64,000 nucleotides of DNA from Pseudomonadota bacterium (lineage in GTDB: Bacteria > Pseudomonadota > Gammaproteobacteria > Burkholderiales > Rhodocyclaceae): NCBI GenBank assembly GCA_018262195.1, contig JAGTRS010000001.1:1-64000 (forward strand). The letters run 5' to 3'. A program made the translations under genes and the position numbers. Positions 26,449-34,726 of this stretch are shown here, piece by piece (positions within the stretch are counted from its first letter, which is position 1; the number at the start of each line of letters is the position of its first letter). The notes beneath the pieces are model-generated. The model saw only the letters and a list, made by a program, of their open reading frames with translations, was not told where the DNA came from and did no database searches.

Positions 26449-26854
26449 GTCCGGTGTTGTCGTCGTTGCAGAGAATGGTCAGGGAAGATACCAGCAGGCC
26501 GTCACCATCGGCCAGCACCAATTGATCGCCGACGAACCGGTCAGCGTCGGTGGTGCCGACGCCGGCCCGGCCCCATTCGATTTCCTGATGTCCGGCCTCG
26601 GCGCCTGCACCTCGATGACGTTGCGCATGTACGCCGAGCGCAAAGGGCTGCCGCTGACCAAGGTCAGCGTGACGCTCAGCCATGAAAAAGTCGAGGTTGA
26701 TGGGGTCACACGTGACTGCATTCACCGCAAGATCGCCCTTGAAGGCGACCTGAGGGACGAACAGCGCCAGCGCCTGATGGAAATTGCCAACAAATGCCCG
26801 GTACACCGGGCGCTGTCACAGTCGATTCTGCTCGATTGCGCCCTTACCCCCTAG
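26447..26854 (+). CDS. OsmC-family protein
   Basis: The 135-residue OsmC/Ohr-fold protein contains LGACTSMTLRMYAERKGLPL with the first Cys and LMEIANKCPVHRALSQ with the second. These two cysteines are the peroxidase pair of the family, so reduction of organic hydroperoxides is likely. The subgroup is the YhfA/OsmC-like 'general' type. A strong site GAGGAGGCAGTC precedes the ATG. It is divergent from the methyltransferase with overlapping start codons. Confidence 0.9.
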   Translation: MSGVVVVAENGQGRYQQAVTIGQHQLIADEPVSVGGADAGPAPFDFLMSGLGACTSMTLRMYAERKGLPLTKVSVTLSHEKVEVDGVTRDCIHRKIALEGDLRDEQRQRLMEIANKCPVHRALSQSILLDCALTP

Positions 26855-26871
26855 GAATAACCCTATAAGTT

Positions 26872-26893
26872 CAATGACAATAGACCGTCATTG
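26872..26893. promoter_or_regulatory. Inverted repeat upstream of the pat gene
   Basis: The arms CAATGAC (26872-26878) and GTCATTG (26887-26893) are perfect, with 8 bp between. The element lies about 47 bp before the pat ATG and could be a regulator site in its promoter. No regulator can be named. Confidence 0.45.
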
Positions 26894-26940
26894 TGCCAAA
26901 ATTCTGCACTGCACAATAACAGCCTAACAAGGGGCTTGCC

Positions 26941-29649
26941 ATGTTGGAACAGCACTATCTAACGGCGCTTTTCGAGCCGAAATCGGTGGCCGTGATCGGC
27001 GCCTCAGACCGTGAAAATTCGGTCGGCAACATCATCTTCAAGAACATCCTCAGCTCGGGTTACAAGGGGCGTCTGTACGCCATCAACCCCAAGCACGAGA
27101 CGATTCAGGGCCAGCAGGCCTACAAGTCGATAGAGGAAATCGGCGCCCGCGTCGAGATGGCCGTCATCGCCACCCGGCCGCAGACCGTGCCGCAACTGAT
27201 CGAGCAATGCGGCCGCAGCGGCGTGCGCAACGTCATCGTCATCGCCTCCGGCTTTTCGGAAGCCGGCCATATCGGTGCTGCGCTGGAACGCAAGGTTCTT
27301 GAAATCGCCCGTTCCTACAATGTGCGCATCCTCGGCCCGAATTGCCTGGGCATCATCCGCCCCGACCTCGGCCTGAACGCCACCTTCTCCAAGACCACCG
27401 CAGCCCCGGGCAACCTGGCGCTCGTCTCGCAGTCCGGCGCCATGTGCTCCGCCGTACTCGACTGGGCCAAGGCCAACGATGTCGGTTTCTCGTCGGTCAT
27501 CTCGATCGGCATGACGGCCGACGTCGATTTCGGTGAAATCCTCGATTACCTGATTTACGACAGCCGCACGCACTACATCCTGATGTACGTCGAAGGCATC
27601 CGTAACGCCCGCCGCTTCATGAGCGCCCTGCGTTCTGCCGCCCGCATCAAGCCGATCATCCTGCTCAAGGCAGGTCGTCACGAGGCCGGCGCTGCGGCCA
27701 CGGCCATGCACTCCGGCATGGCGGCTGTTTCGGATACCGTTTTCGACGCCGCCGTCCGCCGTGCCGGCGTGGTACGCGTCCAGAACGTCGGCCAACTGTT
27801 CTACGCGGCCAAGGCACTGGCCTCCAAGTTCCGCCCGCTCGGCAACCGCCTCGCCATCATCACCAATGGCGGTGGCCCGGGCGCCATGGCAGCCGACCGT
27901 GCTGGCGACATGGGCATTCCGCTGGCAGAACTCGCCAACGAAACGATGGCCGTGCTGAACAAGGCACTGCCAACCAACTGGTCGCACAGCAACCCGATCG
28001 ACATTGGCGGCGACGCCACGCCGGAACGCTACCGTGACGCGATCATGGCCGTCACGAGCGACCCGAACGTAGACAGCACGCTGGTCATGCTCTCGCCACA
28101 GGCGATGACCGATCCGCTGGCCGTTGCCCAAGCCATCATCGAAGTTGCCGACAAGCTCAACCGTTCGATTATCTGCTGCTGGATGGGTGAAGAACAGGTA
28201 CGCGAAGGCCGCAAGCTCCTCGAATCTGCCGGCATTCCGGCTTTCCGCATGCCGGAAACCGCGATCGAACTGTTCCACCATATTTCCAAGTACTACCGCA
28301 ACCAGAAGTTGCTGCTGCAGACGCCGGAACCGACTCGCCAGCATGGCCGCCCGGAAGCAGAAGGCGCCAAGATGCTGATCGAGGCCCTGCTCGCGGAGCG
28401 CCGCAAGGTGCTGTCGGAAATGGAATCGAAGGCCATCCTGCGTGCCTTCAAGGTGCCGGTTGCCCAGACCATGGTTGCCCGCACCGCCACCGAGGCGCTG
28501 CTGCTGGCCGAGCAGATCGGCTTCCCGATCGCCATGAAGGTCGATTCGCCGGATCTGCCGCACAAGTCCGATGCCGGCGGTGTTCGTCTGAACATCGGCA
28601 ACGCTCCTGCCGTCCGCAATGCTTATCACGACATCATCGACACCGTGCAGAAGCGCCGCCCGGATGCCAAGATCAACGGCGTTTCGATCGAGCCCTTCCT
28701 GTCGCGCCCGAACGGTCGCGAACTGATGATCGGCGTCTTCCGTGATCCGATCTTCGGGCCGGTCATCACCTTCGGTGCCGGTGGCTTCGACGTTGAAATC
28801 TTCAGCGATCGCTCGGTGGCTCTGCCGCCGCTCAACAAGTTCCTGGCCAAGGATCTGATCGAATCGACCCGCGCCTCGAAGATTCTCGACCAGTTCCACA
28901 ACATGCCGCCGGTCGACCGTGAGGCCCTGAAGGAAGTGCTGCTGTGCATTTCCGAAATGGTCTGCGAACTGCCGTGGATCCAGGAACTCGATCTGAATCC
29001 GCTGATCGTCGATGAAAACGGCGCCATCGCCGCCGATGCCCGCATCGTCATCGACCATGCCGCCAGTGCTTCCGGCGACCGCTACGCCCACATGTCGATC
29101 TACCCGTACCCGGTGCACCTGATCCAGGACTGGCAGATGAACGACGGCAAGGTCGTCACCATTCGCCCGATCCGCCCGGAAGATGCCGACATGGAGCAGG
29201 AATTCGTCAAGAACATGTCCGACGAATCGCGCTACTACCGTTTCATGGACACGCTGCGCGAACTGACGCAAACCATGCTGGTCCGCTTCACGCAGATCGA
29301 CTACGACCGCGAAATGGCGCTGGTTGCCACCATCGCTGACGAAACCGAAGGCGCGCCGGAAGGCAAGGAACTGCAGATCGGTGTCGCCCGCTACGTGGTC
29401 AATCCGGACGGTGAATCGGTCGAGTTCGCGCTGGCCGTCGGCGACGACTGGCAGAAGTGTGGTGTTGGCCGCAAGCTGATGACCGCGCTGGTCGAGTGCG
29501 CCCGCATGAAGGGTTACCGTGCCGTGGTCGGCGACGTGTTGTCGACCAACTCCAAGATGTTCCGCCTGATGACCAGCCTGGGCTTCACGATCCATCCGCA
29601 CCCGGACGACACCGCCGTCAAACGCGTCGTCAAGCCGCTGACGGGTTAG
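26941..29649 (+). CDS. Protein lysine acetyltransferase Pat (YfiQ/PatZ-like)
   Basis: The 902-residue protein joins an ADP-forming acetyl-CoA synthetase-like half to a C-terminal GNAT domain. In order: CoA-binding (VAVIGASDRENSVGNIIF), succinyl-CoA-ligase-like part (ALVSQSGAMCSAVLDWA), ATP-grasp (MKVDSPDLPHKSDAGGVRL, ~530-720) and GNAT (~735-900, with WQKCGVGRKLM). This matches Pat/YfiQ, which acetylates and so inactivates acetyl-CoA synthetases. RBS AAGGGG lies 6 bp upstream. The stand-alone GNAT at 17197 is its paralogue. A terminator follows at 29694. Confidence 0.92.
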   Translation: MLEQHYLTALFEPKSVAVIGASDRENSVGNIIFKNILSSGYKGRLYAINPKHETIQGQQAYKSIEEIGARVEMAVIATRPQTVPQLIEQCGRSGVRNVIVIASGFSEAGHIGAALERKVLEIARSYNVRILGPNCLGIIRPDLGLNATFSKTTAAPGNLALVSQSGAMCSAVLDWAKANDVGFSSVISIGMTADVDFGEILDYLIYDSRTHYILMYVEGIRNARRFMSALRSAARIKPIILLKAGRHEAGAAATAMHSGMAAVSDTVFDAAVRRAGVVRVQNVGQLFYAAKALASKFRPLGNRLAIITNGGGPGAMAADRAGDMGIPLAELANETMAVLNKALPTNWSHSNPIDIGGDATPERYRDAIMAVTSDPNVDSTLVMLSPQAMTDPLAVAQAIIEVADKLNRSIICCWMGEEQVREGRKLLESAGIPAFRMPETAIELFHHISKYYRNQKLLLQTPEPTRQHGRPEAEGAKMLIEALLAERRKVLSEMESKAILRAFKVPVAQTMVARTATEALLLAEQIGFPIAMKVDSPDLPHKSDAGGVRLNIGNAPAVRNAYHDIIDTVQKRRPDAKINGVSIEPFLSRPNGRELMIGVFRDPIFGPVITFGAGGFDVEIFSDRSVALPPLNKFLAKDLIESTRASKILDQFHNMPPVDREALKEVLLCISEMVCELPWIQELDLNPLIVDENGAIAADARIVIDHAASASGDRYAHMSIYPYPVHLIQDWQMNDGKVVTIRPIRPEDADMEQEFVKNMSDESRYYRFMDTLRELTQTMLVRFTQIDYDREMALVATIADETEGAPEGKELQIGVARYVVNPDGESVEFALAVGDDWQKCGVGRKLMTALVECARMKGYRAVVGDVLSTNSKMFRLMTSLGFTIHPHPDDTAVKRVVKPLTG

Positions 29650-29693
29650 GCGACGATCTGCTCCGCGCCGGCAGGTCCGGCGCGCAGGCAAAC

Positions 29694-29722
29694 AAAAAGC
29701 CGGTCAATGACCGGCTTTTTTA
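29694..29722. terminator. Bidirectional rho-independent terminator
   Basis: The hairpin AAAAAGCCGGTCA/TGACCGGCTTTTT, with A and T tracts on either side, can stop transcription from pat (plus) and from the DUF3460 gene (minus). Confidence 0.9.
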
Positions 29723-29743
29723 ACGACTGGAATTCACTGGCGA

Positions 29744-29953
29744 TTATTCGCCGAAGAAATTCACATCGTAGGGATAAGGCTTCTGTGGCACCTTGGAACC
29801 GGCATTGCGGGCGGTGCTATCCACATCCTGCTTCTTGTCCCACCAAAGGGCGCGACCAACCTTCTGGTCTTCGACCCATTCCGGATTCTTTGCGAGTTGC
29901 TCGTTCATCCAAACCTGATGATCGGACACATAGCTGGTGTTAACTTCCGCCAT
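29744..29953 (-). CDS. DUF3460 family small protein
   Basis: The 69-residue soluble protein has the pattern of DUF3460, a small family I know from betaproteobacteria: a start with HQVWMNEQLAKNPEW, then GRALWWDKKQ and a Pro/Tyr-rich end (PQKPYPYDVNFF). GAGGAA lies about 8 bp before ATG 29953. Its function is unknown. It shares the terminator at 29694 with pat. Confidence 0.78.
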   Translation of the reverse strand: MAEVNTSYVSDHQVWMNEQLAKNPEWVEDQKVGRALWWDKKQDVDSTARNAGSKVPQKPYPYDVNFFGE

Positions 29954-30056
29954 TTCGCTGCTTCCTCAAGATATTCAAGACAATGGCGCGATTCTAGCAC
30001 GCCGGATGCGGCCTTTGAGATGAGCATCAAACAGTCGCATGTTGAAAGCACGGGAT

Positions 30057-30104
30057 TTGATCTGGATCAGATGTTTTTTAGCATTTGCTTATATTCTATG
30101 CCTT
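30057..30104 (+). promoter_or_regulatory. FNR-type box and promoter of the octaheme cytochrome operon
   Basis: TTGATCTGGATCAG (30057-30070) matches the FNR/ANR consensus TTGATNNNNATCAA at 9 of 10 defined bases. A -10-like TATTCT lies at 30092-30097, which places the box centre near -40, the class II activator position. This suggests activation under low oxygen. It is a prediction from sequence only. Confidence 0.62.
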
Positions 30105-30177
30105 AAGTAAGCCTGCGAATAATGGAACGTCACGACTTGGGGAGGTCGTCCGTTCCGCGATTATTAGAGGAGACCAC

Positions 30178-31806
30178 ATGATGAATCATGTGCGTAGGCT
30201 TATAGGGATGGCAATGCTGGGAGCGGCATTGCTTGCCCAGGCAGCGGATGCCCCGGCACCGCCACCGGCACCCGGCAAAATTGCCAGTTCAAATTCCACC
30301 ACCGACCACAGCAAACTCGATGCCCTGAAGGGACCGTTCAAGACCGGTCCCGAAGTCACCAAAGCTTGTCTGAGTTGCCACAACACGGCCGGCCATCAGG
30401 TGATGAAGAGTATTCACTGGACCTGGGAAGCCACCAGCCCGACCACGGGCAAGAAGCTCGGCAAGAAATTTGCCGCCAACAACTTCTGCGGCTCGATAAC
30501 ATCGAACGAAACGCGCTGCACCAGTTGTCATGCCGGCTACGGCTGGACGGACAAGAACTTCGACTTCACCAACCAGGAAAACGTCGACTGTCTGGCCTGC
30601 CATGACACTACGGGCACCTACAAGAAATTCGGCACCGATGGCGGCCACCCGCTGTATGCGGACCGCGAGTTCGAGCCGATGGAAGGGCCGCCGGGCAAGA
30701 AGCTGTTCAAGGCCCCGGACCTGACCAAGATCGCCCAGCATGTCGGCCAGCCCGGTCGCGCCAACTGCGGCGCCTGCCACTTCAACGGTGGTGGCGGCGA
30801 TGCGGTCAAGCACGGCGACCTCGATTCCTCGCTGAAGAACCCGTCGCGCGAACTCGACGTGCACATGGCCAAGGATGGCGCCAACATGGTCTGCGCCGAC
30901 TGCCATACCTTCAATGCGCACCAGCCCTCCGGCAGCCGTTATGCGGCTACCGCCAAGGACAAGCACGGTTTCGACCTGCCCAAGGACGACCACGACCGCG
31001 CCACCTGCGAATCCTGCCACGGCTTCACGCCGCACAAGGAAGCCAAGATCAACAACCACACCAGCAAGGTGGCCTGCCAGACCTGTCATATCCCCGAGTT
31101 CGCCCGGGGCGGCATTGCCACCAAGACACTGTGGGACTGGTCGACAGCCGGCAAGATGGGCCCGGACGGCAAACCGCTGTTCGTCAAGGACGACCACGGC
31201 CACCTGAAGTACTCGGCAGCCAAGGGTGATTTCCAGTATGGCGAGAACGTCCGGCCCGAGTACAAGTGGTACAACGGCGTCGTGCATCAGGTCACCATCA
31301 CCGACAAGTTCGACGACAGCAAGGTCCTCGAACTCAATCGTGTCGAAGGCTCGGCCAGCGACCCGAACGCCCGTATCTGGCCATTCAAGGTCATGCGCGG
31401 CAAGCAGCCATACGACACCGAGAACAAGACGCTGGTGGTCAACCACGTCTATGGCGATGACGACACCTCGCTCTGGCGGAACTACGACTACAACAAATCG
31501 ATCAAGGCCGGGATGGAGTACGCCGGCCTGCCCTACAGCGGCAAGTTCGGCTTCATCGAAACGCGGATGAACTGGTTCATCACCCACATGGTGGCCCCGA
31601 AAGACAAGGCCGTGCCCTGCCAGGAATGCCACACCCGGGCCACCGATGGTCGCCTGAGCGCAATCACCGACATCTATCTGCCGGGCCGCGACAGCAAGCC
31701 GCTGGTCGATATCTTTGGCGGTTTGATGATCGCCGGCGCCATCGGCGGCGGCCTGCTCCACGGCATCGTCCGCATCTTCAGCCGCCGCAAGGAGAACGCA
31801 AAATGA
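30178..31806 (+). CDS. Octaheme c-type cytochrome (tetrathionate reductase, OTR family)
   Basis: ATG 30178 has AGGAG at 5 bp and gives 542 residues; the longer frame from 30085 lacks a signal peptide. A signal peptide (to LAQAADA) is followed by eight CxxCH sites (CLSCH, CTSCH, CLACH, CGACH, CADCH, CESCH, CQTCH, CQECH) and a C-terminal membrane helix with RRKE tail. This is the OTR family, whose members reduce tetrathionate, nitrite or hydroxylamine in vitro; the true substrate is not known here. Its stop overlaps the cytochrome b start (ATGA), so electrons probably come from the quinone pool through that protein. Confidence 0.88.
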   Translation: MMNHVRRLIGMAMLGAALLAQAADAPAPPPAPGKIASSNSTTDHSKLDALKGPFKTGPEVTKACLSCHNTAGHQVMKSIHWTWEATSPTTGKKLGKKFAANNFCGSITSNETRCTSCHAGYGWTDKNFDFTNQENVDCLACHDTTGTYKKFGTDGGHPLYADREFEPMEGPPGKKLFKAPDLTKIAQHVGQPGRANCGACHFNGGGGDAVKHGDLDSSLKNPSRELDVHMAKDGANMVCADCHTFNAHQPSGSRYAATAKDKHGFDLPKDDHDRATCESCHGFTPHKEAKINNHTSKVACQTCHIPEFARGGIATKTLWDWSTAGKMGPDGKPLFVKDDHGHLKYSAAKGDFQYGENVRPEYKWYNGVVHQVTITDKFDDSKVLELNRVEGSASDPNARIWPFKVMRGKQPYDTENKTLVVNHVYGDDDTSLWRNYDYNKSIKAGMEYAGLPYSGKFGFIETRMNWFITHMVAPKDKAVPCQECHTRATDGRLSAITDIYLPGRDSKPLVDIFGGLMIAGAIGGGLLHGIVRIFSRRKENAK

Positions 31807-32411
31807 GCGAACGTATCTACATCTACAAGCGCTACGAGCGTTTCTGGCACTGGTCGCAGGCGCTGCTGATCATCGTCATGATGATCACCGGCTTCGAGGT
31901 GCATGGCAGCTACGCCCTGCTCGGCTTCAAGAAAGCCGTGCAACTGCACACCCTTGCCGCTTGGACGCTGCTCATCCTGTGGGCCTTCACCATCTTCTGG
32001 CAATTCACCACCGGCGAATGGCGGCAGTACCTGCCTTCGCTGAAGAATGTCGGCGCGATGATCAAGTACTACACGGTCGGCATCTTCACCAACGCGCCGC
32101 ATCCGTTCCACAAGACGGTAGTCCAGAAGCACAACCCGCTGCAGCGCCTGGCCTACCTCGCCCTGCTCGCCTTCATTTCACCACTGATCTGGGGCACCGG
32201 GATCTTCTACCTGTTCTACGGCGACTGGGCACGTCTGGGCATCGACCAGAACCTGTCACTGGAAACGGTGGCCGTCCTGCACACCCTCGGCGCCTACATG
32301 ATCACCGCCTTCTTCTTCATCCACGTCTATCTGACAACCACTGGCCACACGGTCTTCGCCCACATCAAGGCGATGATTACCGGCTGGGAGGAAGTGGACG
32401 AGCATCACTGA
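31803..32411 (+). CDS. Cytochrome b561-type membrane subunit
   Basis: The 202-residue protein has about four membrane helices and the Ni-Fe-hydrogenase/formate dehydrogenase gamma-type cytochrome b pattern. It begins YKRYERFWHWSQALLIIVMM with the first haem-ligand His, then HTLAAWTLL, and near the end VLHTLGAYMITAFFFIHVYL with paired His residues. It should oxidise quinol and pass electrons to the octaheme cytochrome. It overlaps the previous gene by 4 bp. A terminator follows at 32439. Confidence 0.88.
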   Translation: MSERIYIYKRYERFWHWSQALLIIVMMITGFEVHGSYALLGFKKAVQLHTLAAWTLLILWAFTIFWQFTTGEWRQYLPSLKNVGAMIKYYTVGIFTNAPHPFHKTVVQKHNPLQRLAYLALLAFISPLIWGTGIFYLFYGDWARLGIDQNLSLETVAVLHTLGAYMITAFFFIHVYLTTTGHTVFAHIKAMITGWEEVDEHH

Positions 32412-32438
32412 TCGCTGAACCGGACTTGCGTGACTTTC

Positions 32439-32464
32439 GGCGGAGCTTGTCTCCGCCATTTTTT
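32439..32464 (+). terminator. Terminator after the octaheme/cytochrome b operon
   Basis: The stem GGCGGAG/CTCCGCC with a 5-nt loop (32439-32457) is followed by ATTTTTT. Confidence 0.85.
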
Positions 32465-32788
32465 GGCAGCCCGAGAATGGTGACACAGCAAACCTTGGAC
32501 GGTCGTCACGCGGACATTTCAATTTTGGGCATTTTTTCGGGTTGACCCTGGGGCCAGCAGTAGTTTCTATGGTCGTAGCCAGGTCAGTCATGGCGAAACA
32601 AGCCCGCCACCTGCCAAATATTGTCGCCATTTTTGACACAGAGGCCATTCAAGGTGTCGAAGGAGCCTGACAGATCAATGATTCAAAACAGCTAACAGCC
32701 ATCCAGGCGCTGGCACGACTCTTGATTAGTATTTCCTGATATTCAAGCCGAAAAGGCCATGGATACCACCTATCATCAGGAGAACCGC
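32465..32788. other. Intergenic region before the Rieske gene
   Basis: About 320 bp with no gene. It contains repeat copy 3 (32516-32547). A stretch near 32719 (TTGATTAGTATTTCC) looks like half an FNR site but lacks the second half. The promoter of the Rieske operon should lie here. Confidence 0.55.
32516..32547 (+). repeat. Dispersed 32-bp repeat, copy 3
   Basis: This copy starts ATTTCAATTTTGGGC and ends ATTTTTTCGGGTTGACC. It lies about 50 bp after the terminator of the octaheme operon. It differs from copy 6 (63399) at one base only. Confidence 0.85.
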
Positions 32789-33409
32789 ATGTCCGAATGT
32801 CTTTGCCAGGGTGAATCATTCACCGTTTGCGACAATACATCCCGCCGCCAGTGGATGATGGCAACCGCCGGCGTAGGCGGCGCGCTGGCGCTCACCGCCA
32901 TCACCCCGTTCGTCTCCAGCCTGATGCCTTCGGAACGCGCCAAGGCAGCAGGCGCGCCAGTCGAAGTCGATATCGGCAAACTGGCGCCGGGCGAACTGAT
33001 GATCGTTGAATGGCGCGGCAAACCTGTCTGGATTCTGAATCGCACGCCGGAGATGATGGCGGCGCTGAAAAAGGCCGAACCCATGCTGGCCGACCCGAGC
33101 TCGGAAAAGCCTCAGCAACCAGCCTATGCAACCAACGAAACCCGCTCGCGCAAACCGGAACTGCTGGTCGCCGTCGGCATCTGTACCCACCTCGGCTGCT
33201 CGCCCTCACCCGCCTTCACTCCGGGCGATGGCGCGCTCGGCGCTGACTGGCCGGGCGGTTTCCTGTGCCCTTGCCACGGATCGACCTTCGATTTCGCCGG
33301 GCGGGTTTTCAAGAGCAAACCGGCGCCGACCAATCTGGAAATACCGCCGCACCAATACCTCAGCGAGACCCGCCTGATCATCGGCAGCGACGAAAACGAG
33401 AAAGCCTGA
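32789..33409 (+). CDS. Rieske [2Fe-2S] protein, cytochrome bc1 type (orphan)
   Basis: ATG 32789 has AGGAG at 6 bp, giving 206 residues; an earlier ATG at 32759 is less well placed. A twin-arginine-like start (TSRRQWMMATAGVGGALAL) forms the membrane anchor. Cluster motifs are CTHLGC and CPCHGS, each with the disulfide-forming Cys, as in UQCR Rieske subunits. No cytochrome b or c1 gene follows, unlike a normal petABC operon. It may serve a second quinol-oxidising complex, perhaps with the cytochromes upstream; that is inference. Confidence 0.88.
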   Translation: MSECLCQGESFTVCDNTSRRQWMMATAGVGGALALTAITPFVSSLMPSERAKAAGAPVEVDIGKLAPGELMIVEWRGKPVWILNRTPEMMAALKKAEPMLADPSSEKPQQPAYATNETRSRKPELLVAVGICTHLGCSPSPAFTPGDGALGADWPGGFLCPCHGSTFDFAGRVFKSKPAPTNLEIPPHQYLSETRLIIGSDENEKA

Positions 33410-33410
33410 C

Positions 33411-33779
33411 ATGCAAATCGCCGTCACCAGCCAGAACCGCCACAGCATCACCGAACACGCCGGCAAATGCCGCAAGTTCTGGCTCTACGATGTTGAAAAA
33501 GGCGCCGTCACCGACAAGCACCTCGTCGAACTGCCGCTCGAAGAGAGCTTCCACGCCCGGCAACACGGCATGGCCTAGGCACTCGCCGGCATCAATGTGC
33601 TGATCACCGGCAGCATGGGCAACGGGCTTTACCTCAAGCTGATGCAGCGGGGTATCCTTTCTGTCATCACGGCGGAAGACAATCCGGACAATGCCGTTTC
33701 GGCCTTCCTGTCCAACAGCCTCGACCGCCTGCCACTTCCCGACAACACCCATTGCCAAGGCCATGACCATCACCACTAA
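33411..33779 (+). pseudogene. NifX/NifB-domain (FeMo-co binding-like) gene with in-frame TAG
   Basis: Reading on from ATG 33411 gives 122 codons of one continuous PF02579-like protein, except that codon 56 (33576-33578) is TAG. The first part (MQIAVTSQNRHSITEHAGKC) and the second part (LAGINVLITGSMGNGLYLKL, ending in a His-rich GHDHHH tail) both look conserved. A single base change from CAG, AAG or GAG would restore the frame. It could be a recent null mutation, a sequencing error, or stop readthrough. A GTG at 33597 could restart the second half. It lies 2 bp after the Rieske gene. Confidence 0.8.
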
Positions 33780-34248
33780 GCCCCGTACGACCACCCCGCT
33801 TTCGAGCCGCCCGTCGATCCCGCGCCTGCCCATCCAGGGGCTGCTACTGGCCTGCCTGCTCGCCGCTGGCCATGCACACGCGGACAACAGCCAGCTCGTC
33901 GTCAACCTGCTCGGCGTCCGCGACGGAACCGGCAATCTGCGCGCCTCGCTCTATCGCGAGCCGGAAACCTTCCGCAAGGAAGACAAGGCCCTGAAAGTCA
34001 TCTCCCTGCCGGCGGCGAAGGGTGAATCGACATTCGTTTTCGACAACCTGCCATCCGGCCGCTATGCCGTGATGGTTTATCACGACGAAAACGCAGACCA
34101 GAAACTCAACCTGCGTTTCGGCATGTTCCCGACCGAAGGCTACGGCCTCTCCAACAACCCGAAAGTCATGGGGCCACCCAAATTCGCCGACAGCGCCTTC
34201 GACGTCGCCGGGCCGGAAACATCCATCGACATCAAGCTCGCCTACTGA
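33763..34248 (+). CDS. DUF2141-family exported protein
   Basis: ATG 33763 overlaps the end of the NifX-like gene by 17 bp and yields 161 residues with a signal peptide ending near AHADN. The body is a DUF2141 beta-sandwich domain: SQLVVNLLGVRDGTGNLRAS, then FDNLPSGRYAVMVYHDENAD and LRFGMFPTEGYGLSNNP. The domain is common in exported proteins of unknown role. It seems to belong to the Rieske operon. Confidence 0.83.
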   Translation: MTITTKPRTTTPLSSRPSIPRLPIQGLLLACLLAAGHAHADNSQLVVNLLGVRDGTGNLRASLYREPETFRKEDKALKVISLPAAKGESTFVFDNLPSGRYAVMVYHDENADQKLNLRFGMFPTEGYGLSNNPKVMGPPKFADSAFDVAGPETSIDIKLAY

Positions 34249-34295
34249 TTTCCCTGATCCATATTCCACGCAAAAAGTTACGGAGAACATCAAAC

Positions 34296-34712
34296 ATGAA
34301 GAAATCCATCGTCGCCCTGAGCCTGCTCGCCAGCCTGGGCACCGCATACGCCGACAACCAGCCGGTAACCATCATTCTCAACTCGGAAAGCACAATGACC
34401 CAGGGCATCGCCCTCGTTCTCGCCAACCAGATGCAGGCCCAGGGTGGCCAGGTGCAAATCCTGCTGTGCGATAAAGCGGGTGATCTGGCCCTGAAGAACG
34501 CCGCCGGCAACAAACTGAAACCGCAGGACGTGACCCCGGCCCAATTGCTCGATGGCGCCATCAAGAAAGGGGCGACTGCTGCGGTCTGCGCCCTCTACCT
34601 TCCGAACACCGGCCACACGCCAGACCAGCTGAAGGACGGCATCGTCGCCGCCAAGCCGGATGCCATGGGCAAGAGCATGCTGGAAGCCCAGCGCAAAGTC
34701 ATCGCCTTCTGA
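34296..34712 (+). CDS. Periplasmic DsrE-like protein
   Basis: The 138-residue protein has a signal peptide (ends near AYADN) and a DsrE/DsrF-like fold: PVTIILNSESTMTQGIALVL, GGQVQILLCDKAGDLAL and GATAAVCALYLPNTG. Two cysteines (in ILLCDK and AVCALY) match the positions used for sulfur carriage in this superfamily. Export to the periplasm is unusual for DsrE proteins, which mostly act in the cytoplasm. GGAG lies 8 bp before the start. It is followed by a 129-residue gene after 14 bp. Confidence 0.83.
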   Translation: MKKSIVALSLLASLGTAYADNQPVTIILNSESTMTQGIALVLANQMQAQGGQVQILLCDKAGDLALKNAAGNKLKPQDVTPAQLLDGAIKKGATAAVCALYLPNTGHTPDQLKDGIVAAKPDAMGKSMLEAQRKVIAF

Positions 34713-34726
34713 TTGAGGAACCTATC

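Noticed and set aside
27004..29691. 895-codon open frame on the minus strand opposite the pat gene
   Set aside because: It is an antisense shadow of a GC-rich coding sequence with no conserved domain; the plus-strand Pat reading is unambiguous.
32719..32733. FNR site before the Rieske gene
   Set aside because: TTGATTAGTATTTCC has a good left half, but the right half does not match ATCAA.
33411..33779. Programmed stop-codon recoding in the NifX-like gene
   Set aside because: No known recoding element or pyrrolysine context is visible; a point mutation or sequencing error is simpler.
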